Source: an uncultured Saprospiraceae bacterium (GTDB lineage Bacteria; Bacteroidota; Bacteroidia; Chitinophagales; Saprospiraceae). From it: DNA of 64,000 nucleotides. The DNA is taken from the NCBI GenBank assembly GCA_937139495.1, contig CAKZQC010000025.1, forward strand, positions 62,001 to 126,000, given 5' to 3'. Of the stretch, positions 25,839 through 35,325 are shown piece by piece. Numbering within the stretch: the stretch's first letter is position 1; every line of letters begins with the position of its first letter. Made by a program: the position numbers and the translations under genes. The notes beneath the pieces were generated by a model. It was given only the letters and a program-made list of their open reading frames with translations. It had not been told where the DNA came from and searched no databases.

Positions 25839-26537
25839 ATGACTTACCTACTACATCTAGAAACCAGCACCAAAAACTGCTCGGTCTGCCTCAGCAAAAA
25901 TGGGCAGCCGTGGATTGTTCGACAGTTGGAAGACGCTGCGGGGCACGCAGGCAATTTGACTTTATTTATAGAAGCAGTTTTGCGGACTGCTCAACTCGCA
26001 CTTGCAGATATAGCTGCGGTGTCTGTGAGCCATGGACCTGGCTCTTATACAGGCTTGCGGATAGGCGTTTCTACTGCTAAGGGGCTTTGTTTTTCGCTAG
26101 ACAAACCGCTTATTGCGGTAAGCACCCTACAGGCATTGGCATTAGCTGGCAAGCAAGAACAGCCATTCAATACTAAAAAAACAGCATATGTGGGTATGCT
26201 TGATGCTCGTCGTCAAGATGCTTATGTGGGCGTGTATGATGCCGAGGGCAATACCATAGCCGAGCCTTATTTTTGTACGCTAGATGCGGATACTTTTGGC
26301 AAGTATTTGGCAGCAGGGTATGAGCAAGTATTGTTGTCGGGCGATGCCACTGCCAAGTATCAAGCGATGATAGAGGACGATGCTATACAGGCTAGTTCCA
26401 TTTGCTTGCCGCGGGCAGACCATTTGTGTGCCTTGGCTTTCGCCAAATATCAAGCAGGGGATTTTGCGGACTTAGCATACAGTGAGCCTTTTTATCTCAA
26501 AAAACCACATATTACGAAAGCAAAACCTAGATTTTGA
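25839..26537 (+). CDS. tsaB: tRNA N6-threonylcarbamoyladenosine protein TsaB
   Basis: TsaB partners TsaD and TsaE in adding threonylcarbamoyl to A37 of tRNAs decoding ANN codons. It belongs to the actin-like ASKHA superfamily and acts as a scaffold without full catalytic residues. Seen: the first phosphate loop LLHLETSTKNCSVCL, the signature SHGPGSYTGLRIGVSTAKGL and the later VGMLDARRQDAYVGVYD. Length 232 is normal. Its TGA overlaps the ATG of the LptF/LptG-type permease by one base (TGATG), indicating translational coupling. Confidence 0.92.
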   Translation: MTYLLHLETSTKNCSVCLSKNGQPWIVRQLEDAAGHAGNLTLFIEAVLRTAQLALADIAAVSVSHGPGSYTGLRIGVSTAKGLCFSLDKPLIAVSTLQALALAGKQEQPFNTKKTAYVGMLDARRQDAYVGVYDAEGNTIAEPYFCTLDADTFGKYLAAGYEQVLLSGDATAKYQAMIEDDAIQASSICLPRADHLCALAFAKYQAGDFADLAYSEPFYLKKPHITKAKPRF

Positions 26538-27634
26538 TGAAAAAACTAGATTGGTATATTCTCAAAAAATATTTGAGTACATTTTTCTTTATCATTTTGC
26601 TCTTCTCGATGCTTGCCATCGTTATTGATGCTTCCGAAAAAGTAGATGACTTTTTGGAGCCAGAAGGACCCGATATGCGAGAAATTATAGTGGATTATTA
26701 TGTCAATTTTTTACCGTTTATCAATGGGTTACTGATACCGTTGTACAGTTTGATAGCGGTGGTGTTTTTTACGTCCAAGTTGGCAGCCAATTCCGAGTTT
26801 ATTGCCATGATTGGCAATGGCATTAATTTTTATCGACTGCTAGTGCCGTATATGGTGGGTGCTTTGTTTATTGCAACACTACATTATGTCGGCAATCATT
26901 ATATCATACCGCGCTCCAACGAGACCCGAACAACTTTTGAGAATACCTATATTTGGAAACATAATTATGTCGGCGCTTCGGATCATTTTCATTTGTCTTG
27001 TAGTCCTGAGGAGGAGTTTTATTTGCAGCGATTCAATAAATATGACAGCAGCGGTACCAATCTTGCTTGGATTCATTACGACAGTAGCCAAAATAGGCAA
27101 ACGGTGCTGCATGCACAGCGTATTCGTATGATAGAGCCACCCAATAAGTGGAGATTGAGCGGTATTAGAACTCGGGAAGTGGTCAATAATATGGAGTTTG
27201 ATATGGACATCAAGGAGCCGACTTTCGAAATGGAAACAACGCTATGTCTAGATATTGGAGACCTAATCAAGCGGGACAACCTCAAAGATAATATGACAAC
27301 CAATGAGTTGATTGAATACATTGATGCTCAAAAAGCAAAAGGAGTAGGAGGGACGACGGTGTTTGAAGTGGAACGTTATCGGCGTACAGCCGACCCATTT
27401 TCTATTATTATATTGACGTTAATAGGGTTTTCGGTGGCTTCTCGCAAGATGCGAGGCGGTATGGCTTGGCACTTGGTCATAGGGTTGTTGGTGTCGGCAC
27501 TCTATATTTTTATTGGCAAATTCACGACGACGTTTTCTATCAGTGGTGGCTTGCTGCCAATAGTCGGAACTTGGATACCAAATGTCTTCTTTTCGTTTGT
27601 GGCTATTTGGATGTTAATGCGTTCGCAGAAGTAG
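26537..27634 (+). CDS. LptF/LptG family permease
   Basis: A component of the ABC transporter that extracts lipopolysaccharide from the inner membrane and passes it to the LptA/C bridge. Layout: membrane helices near residues 15-35, 60-80 and 95-120; a periplasmic beta-jellyroll region (about 125-260, RIRMIEPPNKWRLSGIRTRE); and three C-terminal helices (PFSIIILTLIGFSVASRKMR, HLVIGLLVSALYIFIGKF, VGTWIPNVFFSFVAIWMLM). The opening LDWYILKKYLSTFF is typical. Bacteroidota often encode one or two such genes; I cannot tell F from G. The ATG at 26537 is used; a TTG one codon earlier is unlikely. Confidence 0.88.
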   Translation: MKKLDWYILKKYLSTFFFIILLFSMLAIVIDASEKVDDFLEPEGPDMREIIVDYYVNFLPFINGLLIPLYSLIAVVFFTSKLAANSEFIAMIGNGINFYRLLVPYMVGALFIATLHYVGNHYIIPRSNETRTTFENTYIWKHNYVGASDHFHLSCSPEEEFYLQRFNKYDSSGTNLAWIHYDSSQNRQTVLHAQRIRMIEPPNKWRLSGIRTREVVNNMEFDMDIKEPTFEMETTLCLDIGDLIKRDNLKDNMTTNELIEYIDAQKAKGVGGTTVFEVERYRRTADPFSIIILTLIGFSVASRKMRGGMAWHLVIGLLVSALYIFIGKFTTTFSISGGLLPIVGTWIPNVFFSFVAIWMLMRSQK

Positions 27635-27838
27635 CGGCGAGCTTTGTCGGTAGGTGTTTTGAGTGTTGCCAACAAGCAAAAAGTAAGGACTTTGATTAGG
27701 TTAACTTGGTAGGTTTTACTTTAGGGGCGTACCGAATAGTAGGCTACTGATGAAACTTTGGATAGGCAAACAACCGCTTTCAATCAATTAATAAAATTAA
27801 AAATTAAGTATTAAACAGCAAACATTAAAAAAAAGCAT

Positions 27839-27846
27839 TACATTTG
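27839..27846 (+). promoter_or_regulatory. -7 element of the typA promoter
   Basis: TACATTTG fits TAnnTTTG perfectly and lies 29 bases before the ATG. A clear TTG at -33 is not seen. Confidence 0.5.
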
Positions 27847-27874
27847 CACCAAATTTAAATAGAAAAACTATCAA

Positions 27875-29680
27875 ATGACAAACAAAGACTTACGCAATAT
27901 AGCTATTATTGCCCACGTTGACCACGGCAAAACTACCTTGGTAGATAAGATATTATTGCAATGTCAATTATTCAGAGAAAACGAAGAAGCTGGAGAGTTG
28001 ATATTGGACAATAACGACCAAGAGCGTGAAAGAGGAATTACGATTCTCTCTAAGAACGTATCAGTTGATTATAAAGGTACTAAGATCAATATTATTGATA
28101 CGCCTGGTCACGCCGATTTTGGTGGTGAGGTAGAGCGTGTTTTGAATATGGCAGACGGTGTACTACTATTAGTAGATGCTTTTGAAGGGCCAATGCCTCA
28201 AACGCGTTACGTATTGTCTAAAGCGATTGCTTTGGGTAAAACAGTGATTGTAGTAGTCAACAAAGTAGATAAAGACAACTGTCGCCCAGGTGAAGTACAT
28301 GAAGATGTATTTGACTTGATGTTCAACTTGGATGCTACTGAAGAACAGTTGGATTTCAGAACAGTATATGGTTCGGCTAAGAATGGCTGGATGGCTGAAG
28401 ATTGGAAAAATCCAACAGAAGATGTAACGTACTTACTAGATGTAGTACTAGAAACAGTCCCTGAGCCACCTAAGGTAGAAGGAACCGTACAAATGCAGAT
28501 TACTAACATTGATTTCTCTCAGTATATTGGTAGAATGGCAATGGGTAGAATCACTAGAGGTGAATTGAACCTTAATCAGCCTGTATCTTTAGTCAAAAGA
28601 GATGGTAGTATTGTGAAGTCAAGAATCAAAAACTTATTTACTTTTGACGGCTTAGGCAAGAAAAAAGTAGAAAAAGTAACTTGTGGTGACTTGTGTGCTG
28701 TATTTGGTGTAGAAGGTTTTGAGATTGGCGATACTATCGCTGATTTTGATGAGCCAGAAGGTTTGGAGCCAATCAGTATTGATGAGCCAACTATGAGTAT
28801 GCTTTTCACTATCAATGATTCGCCATTCTTTGGCAAAGAAGGAAAGTTTGTTACTTCTCGTCACTTGCGTGACCGTTTGTACCAAGAGCTCGAAAAGAAC
28901 TTGGCACTTCGTGTAGAAGAAACAGCAACTCCTGATTCTTACATGGTGTTTGGTCGTGGTGTTATGCACTTGTCTGTATTGATCGAGACAATGCGTAGAG
29001 AAGGTTATGAGCTACAAGTAGGTAAACCAAGAGTAATTGTCAAAGAAATTGATGGTAAGAAACACGAACCAATTGAGCTACTGTCTATTGATGTACCAGA
29101 GAATTATGCTGGTAAAGTTATCGAATTGGCAACACAGCGTAAAGCGGACATGACTATCATGGAGCCTAAAGGTGACTTGATGCACTTGGAATTCCACATT
29201 CCATCTCGTGGTATCATCGGATTGCGTACCGCTGTATTGAACAGTACTGCTGGTGAAGCTGTAATGACACACCGTTTTGTAGAGTTCCAACCTTGGAAAG
29301 GAGAAATTCCAGGTCGTTTGAAAGGAGCTATTATTTCGTTGGAGCAAGGTTCTTCTATTCCATATTCTATGGATAAATTGAAAGATAGAGGTACGTTCTT
29401 TATTCCAACAGGAGTAGATATCTACGAAGGTCAAGTTATTGGCGAAAACTCTCGTGAAGATGATTTGTGTATCAATATTACCAAAACAAAGAAGTTGACC
29501 AATATGCGTTCTTCTGGTAATGATGATAAAGTCAAATTGCCACCACCACGTGTATTCTCTCTAGAGCAAGCAATGGAATATATTGCAGAAGATGAATATG
29601 TGGAGATTACTCCAGAAAACATTCGTCTGCGTAAGATTTTCTTGAAAGAACACGATCGTAAACGTGCTAGCAAAAGCTAG
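27875..29680 (+). CDS. typA: Translational GTPase TypA/BipA
   Basis: A ribosome-associated GTPase helping assembly of the large subunit and stress or low-temperature growth. GTPase motifs: G1 AHVDHGKTTL, G2 RERGITI, G3 DTPGHADFGGEVER, G4 NKVDK and GSAKNGW. EF-G-like domains follow, and the BipA-specific C-terminal domain contains LSIDVPENYAGKVIE and HIPSRGIIGLRT. Length 601 is typical. Codon use is clean and biased as in an abundant protein. It is a single-gene unit with its own terminator. Confidence 0.96.
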   Translation: MTNKDLRNIAIIAHVDHGKTTLVDKILLQCQLFRENEEAGELILDNNDQERERGITILSKNVSVDYKGTKINIIDTPGHADFGGEVERVLNMADGVLLLVDAFEGPMPQTRYVLSKAIALGKTVIVVVNKVDKDNCRPGEVHEDVFDLMFNLDATEEQLDFRTVYGSAKNGWMAEDWKNPTEDVTYLLDVVLETVPEPPKVEGTVQMQITNIDFSQYIGRMAMGRITRGELNLNQPVSLVKRDGSIVKSRIKNLFTFDGLGKKKVEKVTCGDLCAVFGVEGFEIGDTIADFDEPEGLEPISIDEPTMSMLFTINDSPFFGKEGKFVTSRHLRDRLYQELEKNLALRVEETATPDSYMVFGRGVMHLSVLIETMRREGYELQVGKPRVIVKEIDGKKHEPIELLSIDVPENYAGKVIELATQRKADMTIMEPKGDLMHLEFHIPSRGIIGLRTAVLNSTAGEAVMTHRFVEFQPWKGEIPGRLKGAIISLEQGSSIPYSMDKLKDRGTFFIPTGVDIYEGQVIGENSREDDLCINITKTKKLTNMRSSGNDDKVKLPPPRVFSLEQAMEYIAEDEYVEITPENIRLRKIFLKEHDRKRASKS

Positions 29681-29703
29681 AACACAACGGTTTTAGATAT
29701 ATA

Positions 29704-29748
29704 ATGGCTCCTCCTTGACCTTTTTTGGTTAGGAGGAGCTTTTTTTTA
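29704..29748 (+). terminator. Terminator after typA
   Basis: GCTCCTCCTTGACC / GGTTAGGAGGAGC around TTTTTT, followed by eight T. The loop is T-rich. Confidence 0.88.
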
Positions 29749-30534
29749 TTATAGCCACAGGTCATCTTCGTGATAATCCTGACGGTATGACCAAGCACAG
29801 CTACAATCAAATTTTAGTGTTTTTTCTGGAAAGAACTTCTTGTACAGAGCCACTCTATTTTCTAAACTTAATTGTAGTGGGTTTTTGCTGCCATTGAGCC
29901 AATAGCCAATATTGAGCACAGGGTCATGTATGGGGGGGCGCCAACCATCATATTCGCAAAATTCAGTATGATAGATGATTCCAATGCCCAATATGCGTTC
30001 CGTCATGAATGTTTTGTGAAGTTCTTGATAATTGCTTTCTTTGAAATTTTGAATGTCCACAATAGCTTTTTTGTATTCTTGAACAGCACAAATAGCAACT
30101 AAGATACAAACGGAAATTCCAAGAATAAAAAATAGCTTGCCGATTTTAGAAGGCAGTTGTAGAAATCCTATCCATGCGATTTGGATAACAAAGAAGTGAG
30201 GAATATAAGTGAATATTCCTATCCCAAAAAATAAGATGCCAGCTACGCCAAGATAATTTAGATGATTCATAAAAAGTATGCAATACACAAAAAGACAAAA
30301 AGAGATGCCATTGAGGAAACTAACAATAGGGAGGAGTTTTTTATGTTGGATTAGTAGGGGCAAAAAGGTACTGTGGACAAAACATACTGCGATTACTCCT
30401 ATCGCCCAATTGACAGGAATGCAAAAAACTTGAAAGAATAGATTTAGGGCAATGGCAATGGATAAAAGAATACTATTAAAAAGGGCATTTTTGGGGGGCT
30501 GACGGAGGCTGGATACAATTTTTTTGATAGACAT
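29749..30534 (-). CDS. Uncharacterised polytopic membrane protein, about 261 aa
   Basis: Five predicted transmembrane helices between residues 15 and 150, for example SILLSIAIALNLFFQVF, then FVHSTFLPLLIQHKKLL, CLFVYCILFMNHLNYLGVAG and LGISVCILVAICAVQEY. The C-terminal 110 residues are soluble and contain paired cysteines in FDCSCAWSYR near the end. No family is recognised. I place the start at the ATG at 30534 (MSIKKIVSSLRQ); an in-frame ATG at 30585 would add 17 residues with no membrane or signal character. It stands alone after the cydAB terminator. Confidence 0.68.
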   Translation of the reverse strand: MSIKKIVSSLRQPPKNALFNSILLSIAIALNLFFQVFCIPVNWAIGVIAVCFVHSTFLPLLIQHKKLLPIVSFLNGISFCLFVYCILFMNHLNYLGVAGILFFGIGIFTYIPHFFVIQIAWIGFLQLPSKIGKLFFILGISVCILVAICAVQEYKKAIVDIQNFKESNYQELHKTFMTERILGIGIIYHTEFCEYDGWRPPIHDPVLNIGYWLNGSKNPLQLSLENRVALYKKFFPEKTLKFDCSCAWSYRQDYHEDDLWL

Positions 30535-30661
30535 AGGTGAGGCGTTGTTGTGTATTGGTTGAAATAATTGGGAGTGAGCCTCCACTAAGAGTTAAACGAA
30601 GTCTTGTCCTAAATTGTAGCTGCCTACCAATTAGTTCCGTATAATTTTTTGAGTAATGTCT

Positions 30662-30709
30662 ATACAAAAACAGCACGCTAGCCCATTTTGGGCAGCGTGC
30701 TGTTTTTGT
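30662..30709. terminator. Terminator after cydB
   Basis: AAAAACAGCACGCT and AGCGTGCTGTTTTT form a 14-base stem with AGCCCA/TGGGC continuing inside. T-tracts occur on both sides. It lies about 40 bases after the cydB stop. Confidence 0.85.
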
Positions 30710-30746
30710 TTTTTTTATGCAACTTGACGTCAGTTAATAACCAATA

Positions 30747-31781
30747 TCAATAACTAGTTTCGTCCATTCTAACCTTGCCCCAAAAGGTCTTGTACACAAA
30801 AAAGGTATAGGACAAAACCAATGGAATACCAATCATGACTAAGGTTAGCATGATGCCCAATGATTTTTGGGAAGAGGCGGCATTGTATACCGTGATACTA
30901 TTATCTATATTTCCTGTCGAGAAAATTAAAGTAGGATACAATTCAGTAGCCACCAATATCAAAAGAAAGCTAAAGGTCAGGGAAGAAAAAATAAAAGCTC
31001 CTTTGAATTTTCTTTTGGTAGTCAATCTCGGAATATTGGCGATACTCAAAATCGCTAAAATCGGAATGACAAACAGCACTGCATTGTCTTTCAAGTTATC
31101 TGACAAATGAGGAATGTACAATAATGCGTAGAGTGTTATGATTATTAACAGAATGATGAAGAATATAATTAGCTTTGGTAATATTCTTTCTATTTTCTCA
31201 AAGAGTTTTCCCTCCGTTTTGAGGCAAAGATAAATAGCTCCATGTACCGACATTAGGGTTATGGTCGTAAGTCCGACTAATATAGAAAATGGATTGATAA
31301 ACATCAACCAGTTTCCTGCAAACTCCATATTGTCATCTAACGGAAATCCTAAAAGGACATTGCCTAGCACTAAGCCCAAACAGAATCCAATCATGATACT
31401 GGACACGCTGTATGTAATATCCCAAGTAGTTCGCCACCATTTCATCGGCTCTTTTCCTCTAAATTCGATGGAAATCGCTCTCAGTATGATGAACAGCAAA
31501 AACAGAATAAAGGGGATATACATGGCAGATAGCAAAGTGGCATACAGTACTGGAAAACCAGCAAAAAGCATTCCGCCACCGATAACTAACCAGACTTCGT
31601 TGCCGTCCCAAACAGGACCTACAGCATTGAGTGCGATACGTCGGCTTTCGTCTTTTTTGAAAAATAAATGGAGTGCTCCAGCACCCAAATCAAAGCCATC
31701 TAAAATAGCGTAGCCCGAAAAAACAGCCCCAACTGCCAAAAACCAATAAGTGGGGTAATCTATACCTAAAAAAGTTTCCAT
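30747..31781 (-). CDS. cydB: Cytochrome bd ubiquinol oxidase subunit II
   Basis: CydB is the structural partner of CydA in the high-affinity terminal oxidase. About eight to nine hydrophobic helices are seen; the family opening (YPTYWFLAVGAVFSGYAILD, then GFDLGAGAL) and the block GPVWDGNEVWLVIGGGMLFA are diagnostic. Length 344 is normal. It begins four bases after the stop of cydA, a typical operon. No small CydX-type gene is recognised after it. Confidence 0.95.
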   Translation of the reverse strand: METFLGIDYPTYWFLAVGAVFSGYAILDGFDLGAGALHLFFKKDESRRIALNAVGPVWDGNEVWLVIGGGMLFAGFPVLYATLLSAMYIPFILFLLFIILRAISIEFRGKEPMKWWRTTWDITYSVSSIMIGFCLGLVLGNVLLGFPLDDNMEFAGNWLMFINPFSILVGLTTITLMSVHGAIYLCLKTEGKLFEKIERILPKLIIFFIILLIIITLYALLYIPHLSDNLKDNAVLFVIPILAILSIANIPRLTTKRKFKGAFIFSSLTFSFLLILVATELYPTLIFSTGNIDNSITVYNAASSQKSLGIMLTLVMIGIPLVLSYTFFVYKTFWGKVRMDETSY

Positions 31782-31785
31782 TGTA

Positions 31786-33171
31786 TTAATCGTTTGAGTT
31801 TGTAATTACGTTTTCTATACCTTCTTGTAACGGACGTGATTCGAGTGTACTTTCGTCGAATGGTCCATGTTGTATCTTCTTGTTGAGCAAGTAAACAAAC
31901 AAAATAAAGAGTAGTAAGTAAACCATTGCAAACATAATCAAGGATGCTAAAACTTGATTGGCTACCACCGTATTGGATAGTGCGTCAGAGGTCCTCAATA
32001 GACCATAAACGACCCACGGTTGTCGTCCCATTTCAGCGGCAAACCACCCAAATTGATTGGCTAATTGTGGCAAGATAGAAGCAAAAACAAATGCCCAAAG
32101 CAACCATTTTTGATCAAATAACTTCTTGCGAAACAAGAACCAGCAAGCGAGCAGCGTCATGCCAATCAATGCCATTCCGATAGCAACCATCAAGTGATAA
32201 AACTGAAAAATAGCATTGACGGCACCTGGTTGGTCTTCTTTCGGAAAAGAATCTAACCCCCTTACAGGTGCTTCGAAGTCTTGGTGCAACAAAAAGCTAA
32301 GTCCGCCAGGTATAGAAATACCCGAAACAGTTTTGTCTTCCTTGTTGACCCAGCCCATGAGATACATATCGGCGGTTGCCAAGCTATCAAAATGCCCTTC
32401 CATAGCGGCAAGTTTAGCAGGTTGATGTTCTGCTACAATCTCTGCCGAACGGTGTCCAGTAAACAACTGAGATAAAGAGAAAAAAGTGGCAACAATAAGA
32501 GCTACTTTAAAAGCCTTTTTGGAGCTAGAGACATACCTTTTTTTGACTAAGTAATACGCATGAACACTCAATACTAAAAATGCCCCTGCCAAAAATGCTC
32601 CTATCCAAACGTGTATGACTCTATCTACACTAGATGGATTGAATACCATTTCCCAAAAGTCGGTAATTTCGGCTCTTGCGCTCATGCCTTCGCCTACGAC
32701 GTGATAACCAGCAGGCGTCTGCATCCAACTATTGGCCACTACAATCCAAACGGCAGAAAACATAGAGCCCAAAAAGACTCCAATGGTAGAAATAAAATGT
32801 ACGATTGGTGTTACTCTATTCCAACCAAATAACAAGATGCCCAGAAAGCCACTTTCGAGAGCGAACGCAAAGATTCCCTCGGCAGCTAAGGCACTGCCGA
32901 ATACATCGCCCACATATCTGGAATAAGTAGCCCAGTTGGTGCCAAATTCAAATTCCATGACAATGCCTGTGGCGACTCCTATTCCGAAAGTAAGCCCAAA
33001 TATTTTGATCCAAAAACGAGTGAGATCTTCATATTCTTTGTCTTTTGTTTTTAGGTAAAGTCCTTCAAATATGACGACTAACAACCCTATCCCGATACTC
33101 AGCGGTGGGTAGATGTAGTGGAATGCAATGGTGAAGGCGAATTGTAACCTAGATAATATTTCTACGTCCAT
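31786..33171 (-). CDS. cydA: Cytochrome bd ubiquinol oxidase subunit I
   Basis: CydA binds haems b558, b595 and d and oxidises quinol while reducing O2 to water. The start [20 protein letters not shown] holds the first conserved His; [20 protein letters not shown] has the Glu of the proton path, and [15 protein letters not shown] is the family's GRQPW motif. The quinol loop is of the short type judged from the overall length of 461. It supports growth at low oxygen or under nitric oxide or peroxide stress. Promoter at 33210-33240, 5' UTR about 35 bases. Confidence 0.95.
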   Translation of the reverse strand: MDVEILSRLQFAFTIAFHYIYPPLSIGIGLLVVIFEGLYLKTKDKEYEDLTRFWIKIFGLTFGIGVATGIVMEFEFGTNWATYSRYVGDVFGSALAAEGIFAFALESGFLGILLFGWNRVTPIVHFISTIGVFLGSMFSAVWIVVANSWMQTPAGYHVVGEGMSARAEITDFWEMVFNPSSVDRVIHVWIGAFLAGAFLVLSVHAYYLVKKRYVSSSKKAFKVALIVATFFSLSQLFTGHRSAEIVAEHQPAKLAAMEGHFDSLATADMYLMGWVNKEDKTVSGISIPGGLSFLLHQDFEAPVRGLDSFPKEDQPGAVNAIFQFYHLMVAIGMALIGMTLLACWFLFRKKLFDQKWLLWAFVFASILPQLANQFGWFAAEMGRQPWVVYGLLRTSDALSNTVVANQVLASLIMFAMVYLLLFILFVYLLNKKIQHGPFDESTLESRPLQEGIENVITNSND

Positions 33172-33209
33172 GGTATTAATTTTTTATCGGTGTAACAATG
33201 TATTGGACG

Positions 33210-33240
33210 CAAAAATAAACATAAAAACAGAGGAGGGCAA
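33210..33240 (-). promoter_or_regulatory. Promoter of cydAB
   Basis: On the minus strand TTG (33240-33238), 20 bases, then TATTTTTG (33217-33210). This fits the Bacteroidota consensus TTG-N19-21-TAnnTTTG exactly. Confidence 0.72.
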
Positions 33241-33347
33241 GCTGGTTTTTGGATTTTCCTTTATTTAGATAGGGTCTATAATGGGCTATTACTTAAAAAA
33301 AATGGCTGGATTTGGTTTTTGTTAAAAAGGTACTTTAAAAAGGTCTC

Positions 33348-33824
33348 TTAGCGAGCAATAACCAATTTTTTTAAACCTAAGGATTGTCCCTTATTATCTT
33401 TGATGTAAATCAAATAGACACCTTGATTTAGTGAGGTGGTCGAAAACTGATGGGTAGAAAAAGGCGAAATGGTTTCTGAACGCAGAATTTTGCCTTGCCA
33501 GTCAATTATTTCCAGTTGGAGCAAGTCATTAACCTTACTAGTAGTAATGTTAATATTGGCTGTTGTATGACTCGGGTTAGGGTAAACTTCCAGCTCGAAG
33601 TCAGCCGCTTCCAAAATATCATTTTGATTCAATAAGACATTACGCGGAACGATAATGCCTAAGGTGTCAGTACTACTATGGTAGCCCAGTAAAGAAGTAC
33701 AGGAATATCCTTCAAAAGAGTTAAGGTGTTTATTTATTAGACCCAATCCTTCAGCATAGACTTCTCTCAAAGCAAACAAACTTTCTTTGGAATAGATATC
33801 CGAAAGCGTATCTATTATAAACAT
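33348..33824 (-). pseudogene. C-terminal part of a frameshifted secreted protein, with type IX sorting domain
   Basis: The frame has no signal peptide. The first half (SLFALREVYAEGLGLINKHL) ends a secreted domain typical of Bacteroidota. The last 80 residues are a type A sorting domain: DFELEVYPNPSHTTANINI, then LEIIDWQGKILRSE, then LNQGVYLIYIKDNKGQSLGL and KKLVIAR. This domain directs export through type IX secretion. The adjacent upstream frame has the signal peptide but no sorting domain, and inserting one C into the CCCC run just before this frame (33825-33828) would fuse them. It is most likely one gene broken by a frameshift. Confidence 0.72.
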
Positions 33825-34999
33825 GGGGAACTGGTTGAGGAAGAGTTCTGAGGGTGTAGTGTTTCTAGTCCATAAGAATAGCCTATGTATTTATACCTAC
33901 GAGAAGCATCTTTCAAAAAATTTTTAGCCAAAAATGTAAATTGATTGCCAAAAATAGTAAAGAAGTAATCACTCAATTCATTATCTCTCAAGGCTAACTT
34001 AGCACAATCTGCTTCACGATATTCGAAAACACCGTTTCGTACATAATTAGAACTGACAATCAAATCAAATGTGTCAATGGAGCTACCCGAAGTGTAAGGG
34101 CAGCAACTGTTCATCCACCATCCAATTCTTTCTGCTCTAAATATGGTCGAATCAGGCGTGGTACGCACGTGTGACAATACACGAATAGTCCTTATATAAT
34201 GATCAACATCTTGATTCCATTTATTGACTGACTGATAGGTGAATTCATCGCCTACTTGATAGTCAAAAATTTCTTTGGTCTGTAATTGTACGACCCCCAT
34301 GTGCTTAGATTCTATACCTACTTGTGTCACATCAGGAGCTGCCATTGTCCAAAAATCTGTAAAGCTATAAATACCTAAATTTTTCGTCAAGACAAGTTGA
34401 TAAAGTAGTATCCCATATTGGTAGTAACTAAATACTTTGGATGAATCGACCCCATTGGTATGGTTGGTATAATTAGGTAATAGATTGTAATTGACGGCAG
34501 TGACCGCTACCGTAAGCATATTAGAAATATCGCTAATTATGGAGTCGCCAAATGATAAGTGAGTGTCAAGAAGTAGGCTATCGCCATTGTAGTCAAAAAT
34601 ATATTGATTTGCTGTTGTTTTGACAAAACGCTCGTGCAGGATACCCAAGTTCAATGGTTGATTTGTTATAATAGCAGGCTGAGCACAGGTGTCACAACGA
34701 TAAATTCTTCTATTGAAATGAAAAGTACTATCTCCATTGGTAGCTGTAACAGAATCTATCCAAACTTGTATCTCGCTTGAGCTGGTCGCCTGTACTGGAA
34801 TAGCAGGAGAATAATAAGGAGGTGCACCGGCATAAGGGCCATAACAAGGATCACCACCAAAATTAATACTTGAATAAACGAAATTGGAATTGTTATCTAC
34901 ATAATTGTAGGTTTCGCCTACACGAAAAGGAATCCAATTTTGAGTAAAGGCGGTGTATGAGCTGAAAAAATAAAAAAGAAATATAATTGTAGCTTTCAT
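33815..34999 (-). pseudogene. N-terminal part of the same frameshifted secreted protein
   Basis: The signal peptide MKATIIFLFYFFSSYTAFTQ is followed directly by QNWIPFRVGETYNY. The body is beta-rich with many aromatic residues and Cys pairs (YRCDTCAQP, NSCCPYTSG). No catalytic motif is recognised; it looks like a secreted structural or surface protein of a kind common in this phylum. The frame ends at TAA 33815-33817, right after the CCCC run, with the unlikely tail SSSTSSPCL. An earlier ATG at 35062 would add 21 residues before the signal peptide and is less likely. Confidence 0.72.
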
Positions 35000-35201
35000 G
35001 AGATGGTTTTTGGCGTAGAATGAATAGCGATAATTATTTTTTAGGTATATAATAAAGTACACTTTAAAAGTAACGATAAAAAATGATTTATCCTATAGTT
35101 CTGTTGGTTTATATACACCTATTTGCTATATCTCAAAACAAATTTACACCTCTAACGCAAACATTGAGGACAAAATTTATTTTATTTCAAATGAAAAGAA
35201 C

Positions 35202-35209
35202 TATCTTTG
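35202..35209 (+). promoter_or_regulatory. Possible -7 element of the methyltransferase gene
   Basis: TATCTTTG fits TAnnTTTG. The 5' UTR would then be about 110 bases, longer than usual. No clear -33 TTG. Confidence 0.35.
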
Positions 35210-35325
35210 CACTGTATTTTAGAGAAGGCATGCGAAAGAGGGTTTATTTTTTGTGTGACGCATAATTTGTTGAGAACCAATAATTGGTTTGAAAACGTAA
35301 CATACATTTAAATTTAAAAGCTATT

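Noticed and set aside
35083..35265. 60-codon open frame upstream of the methyltransferase gene
   Set aside because: No coding character, no start context, overlaps the probable promoter element at 35202-35209.
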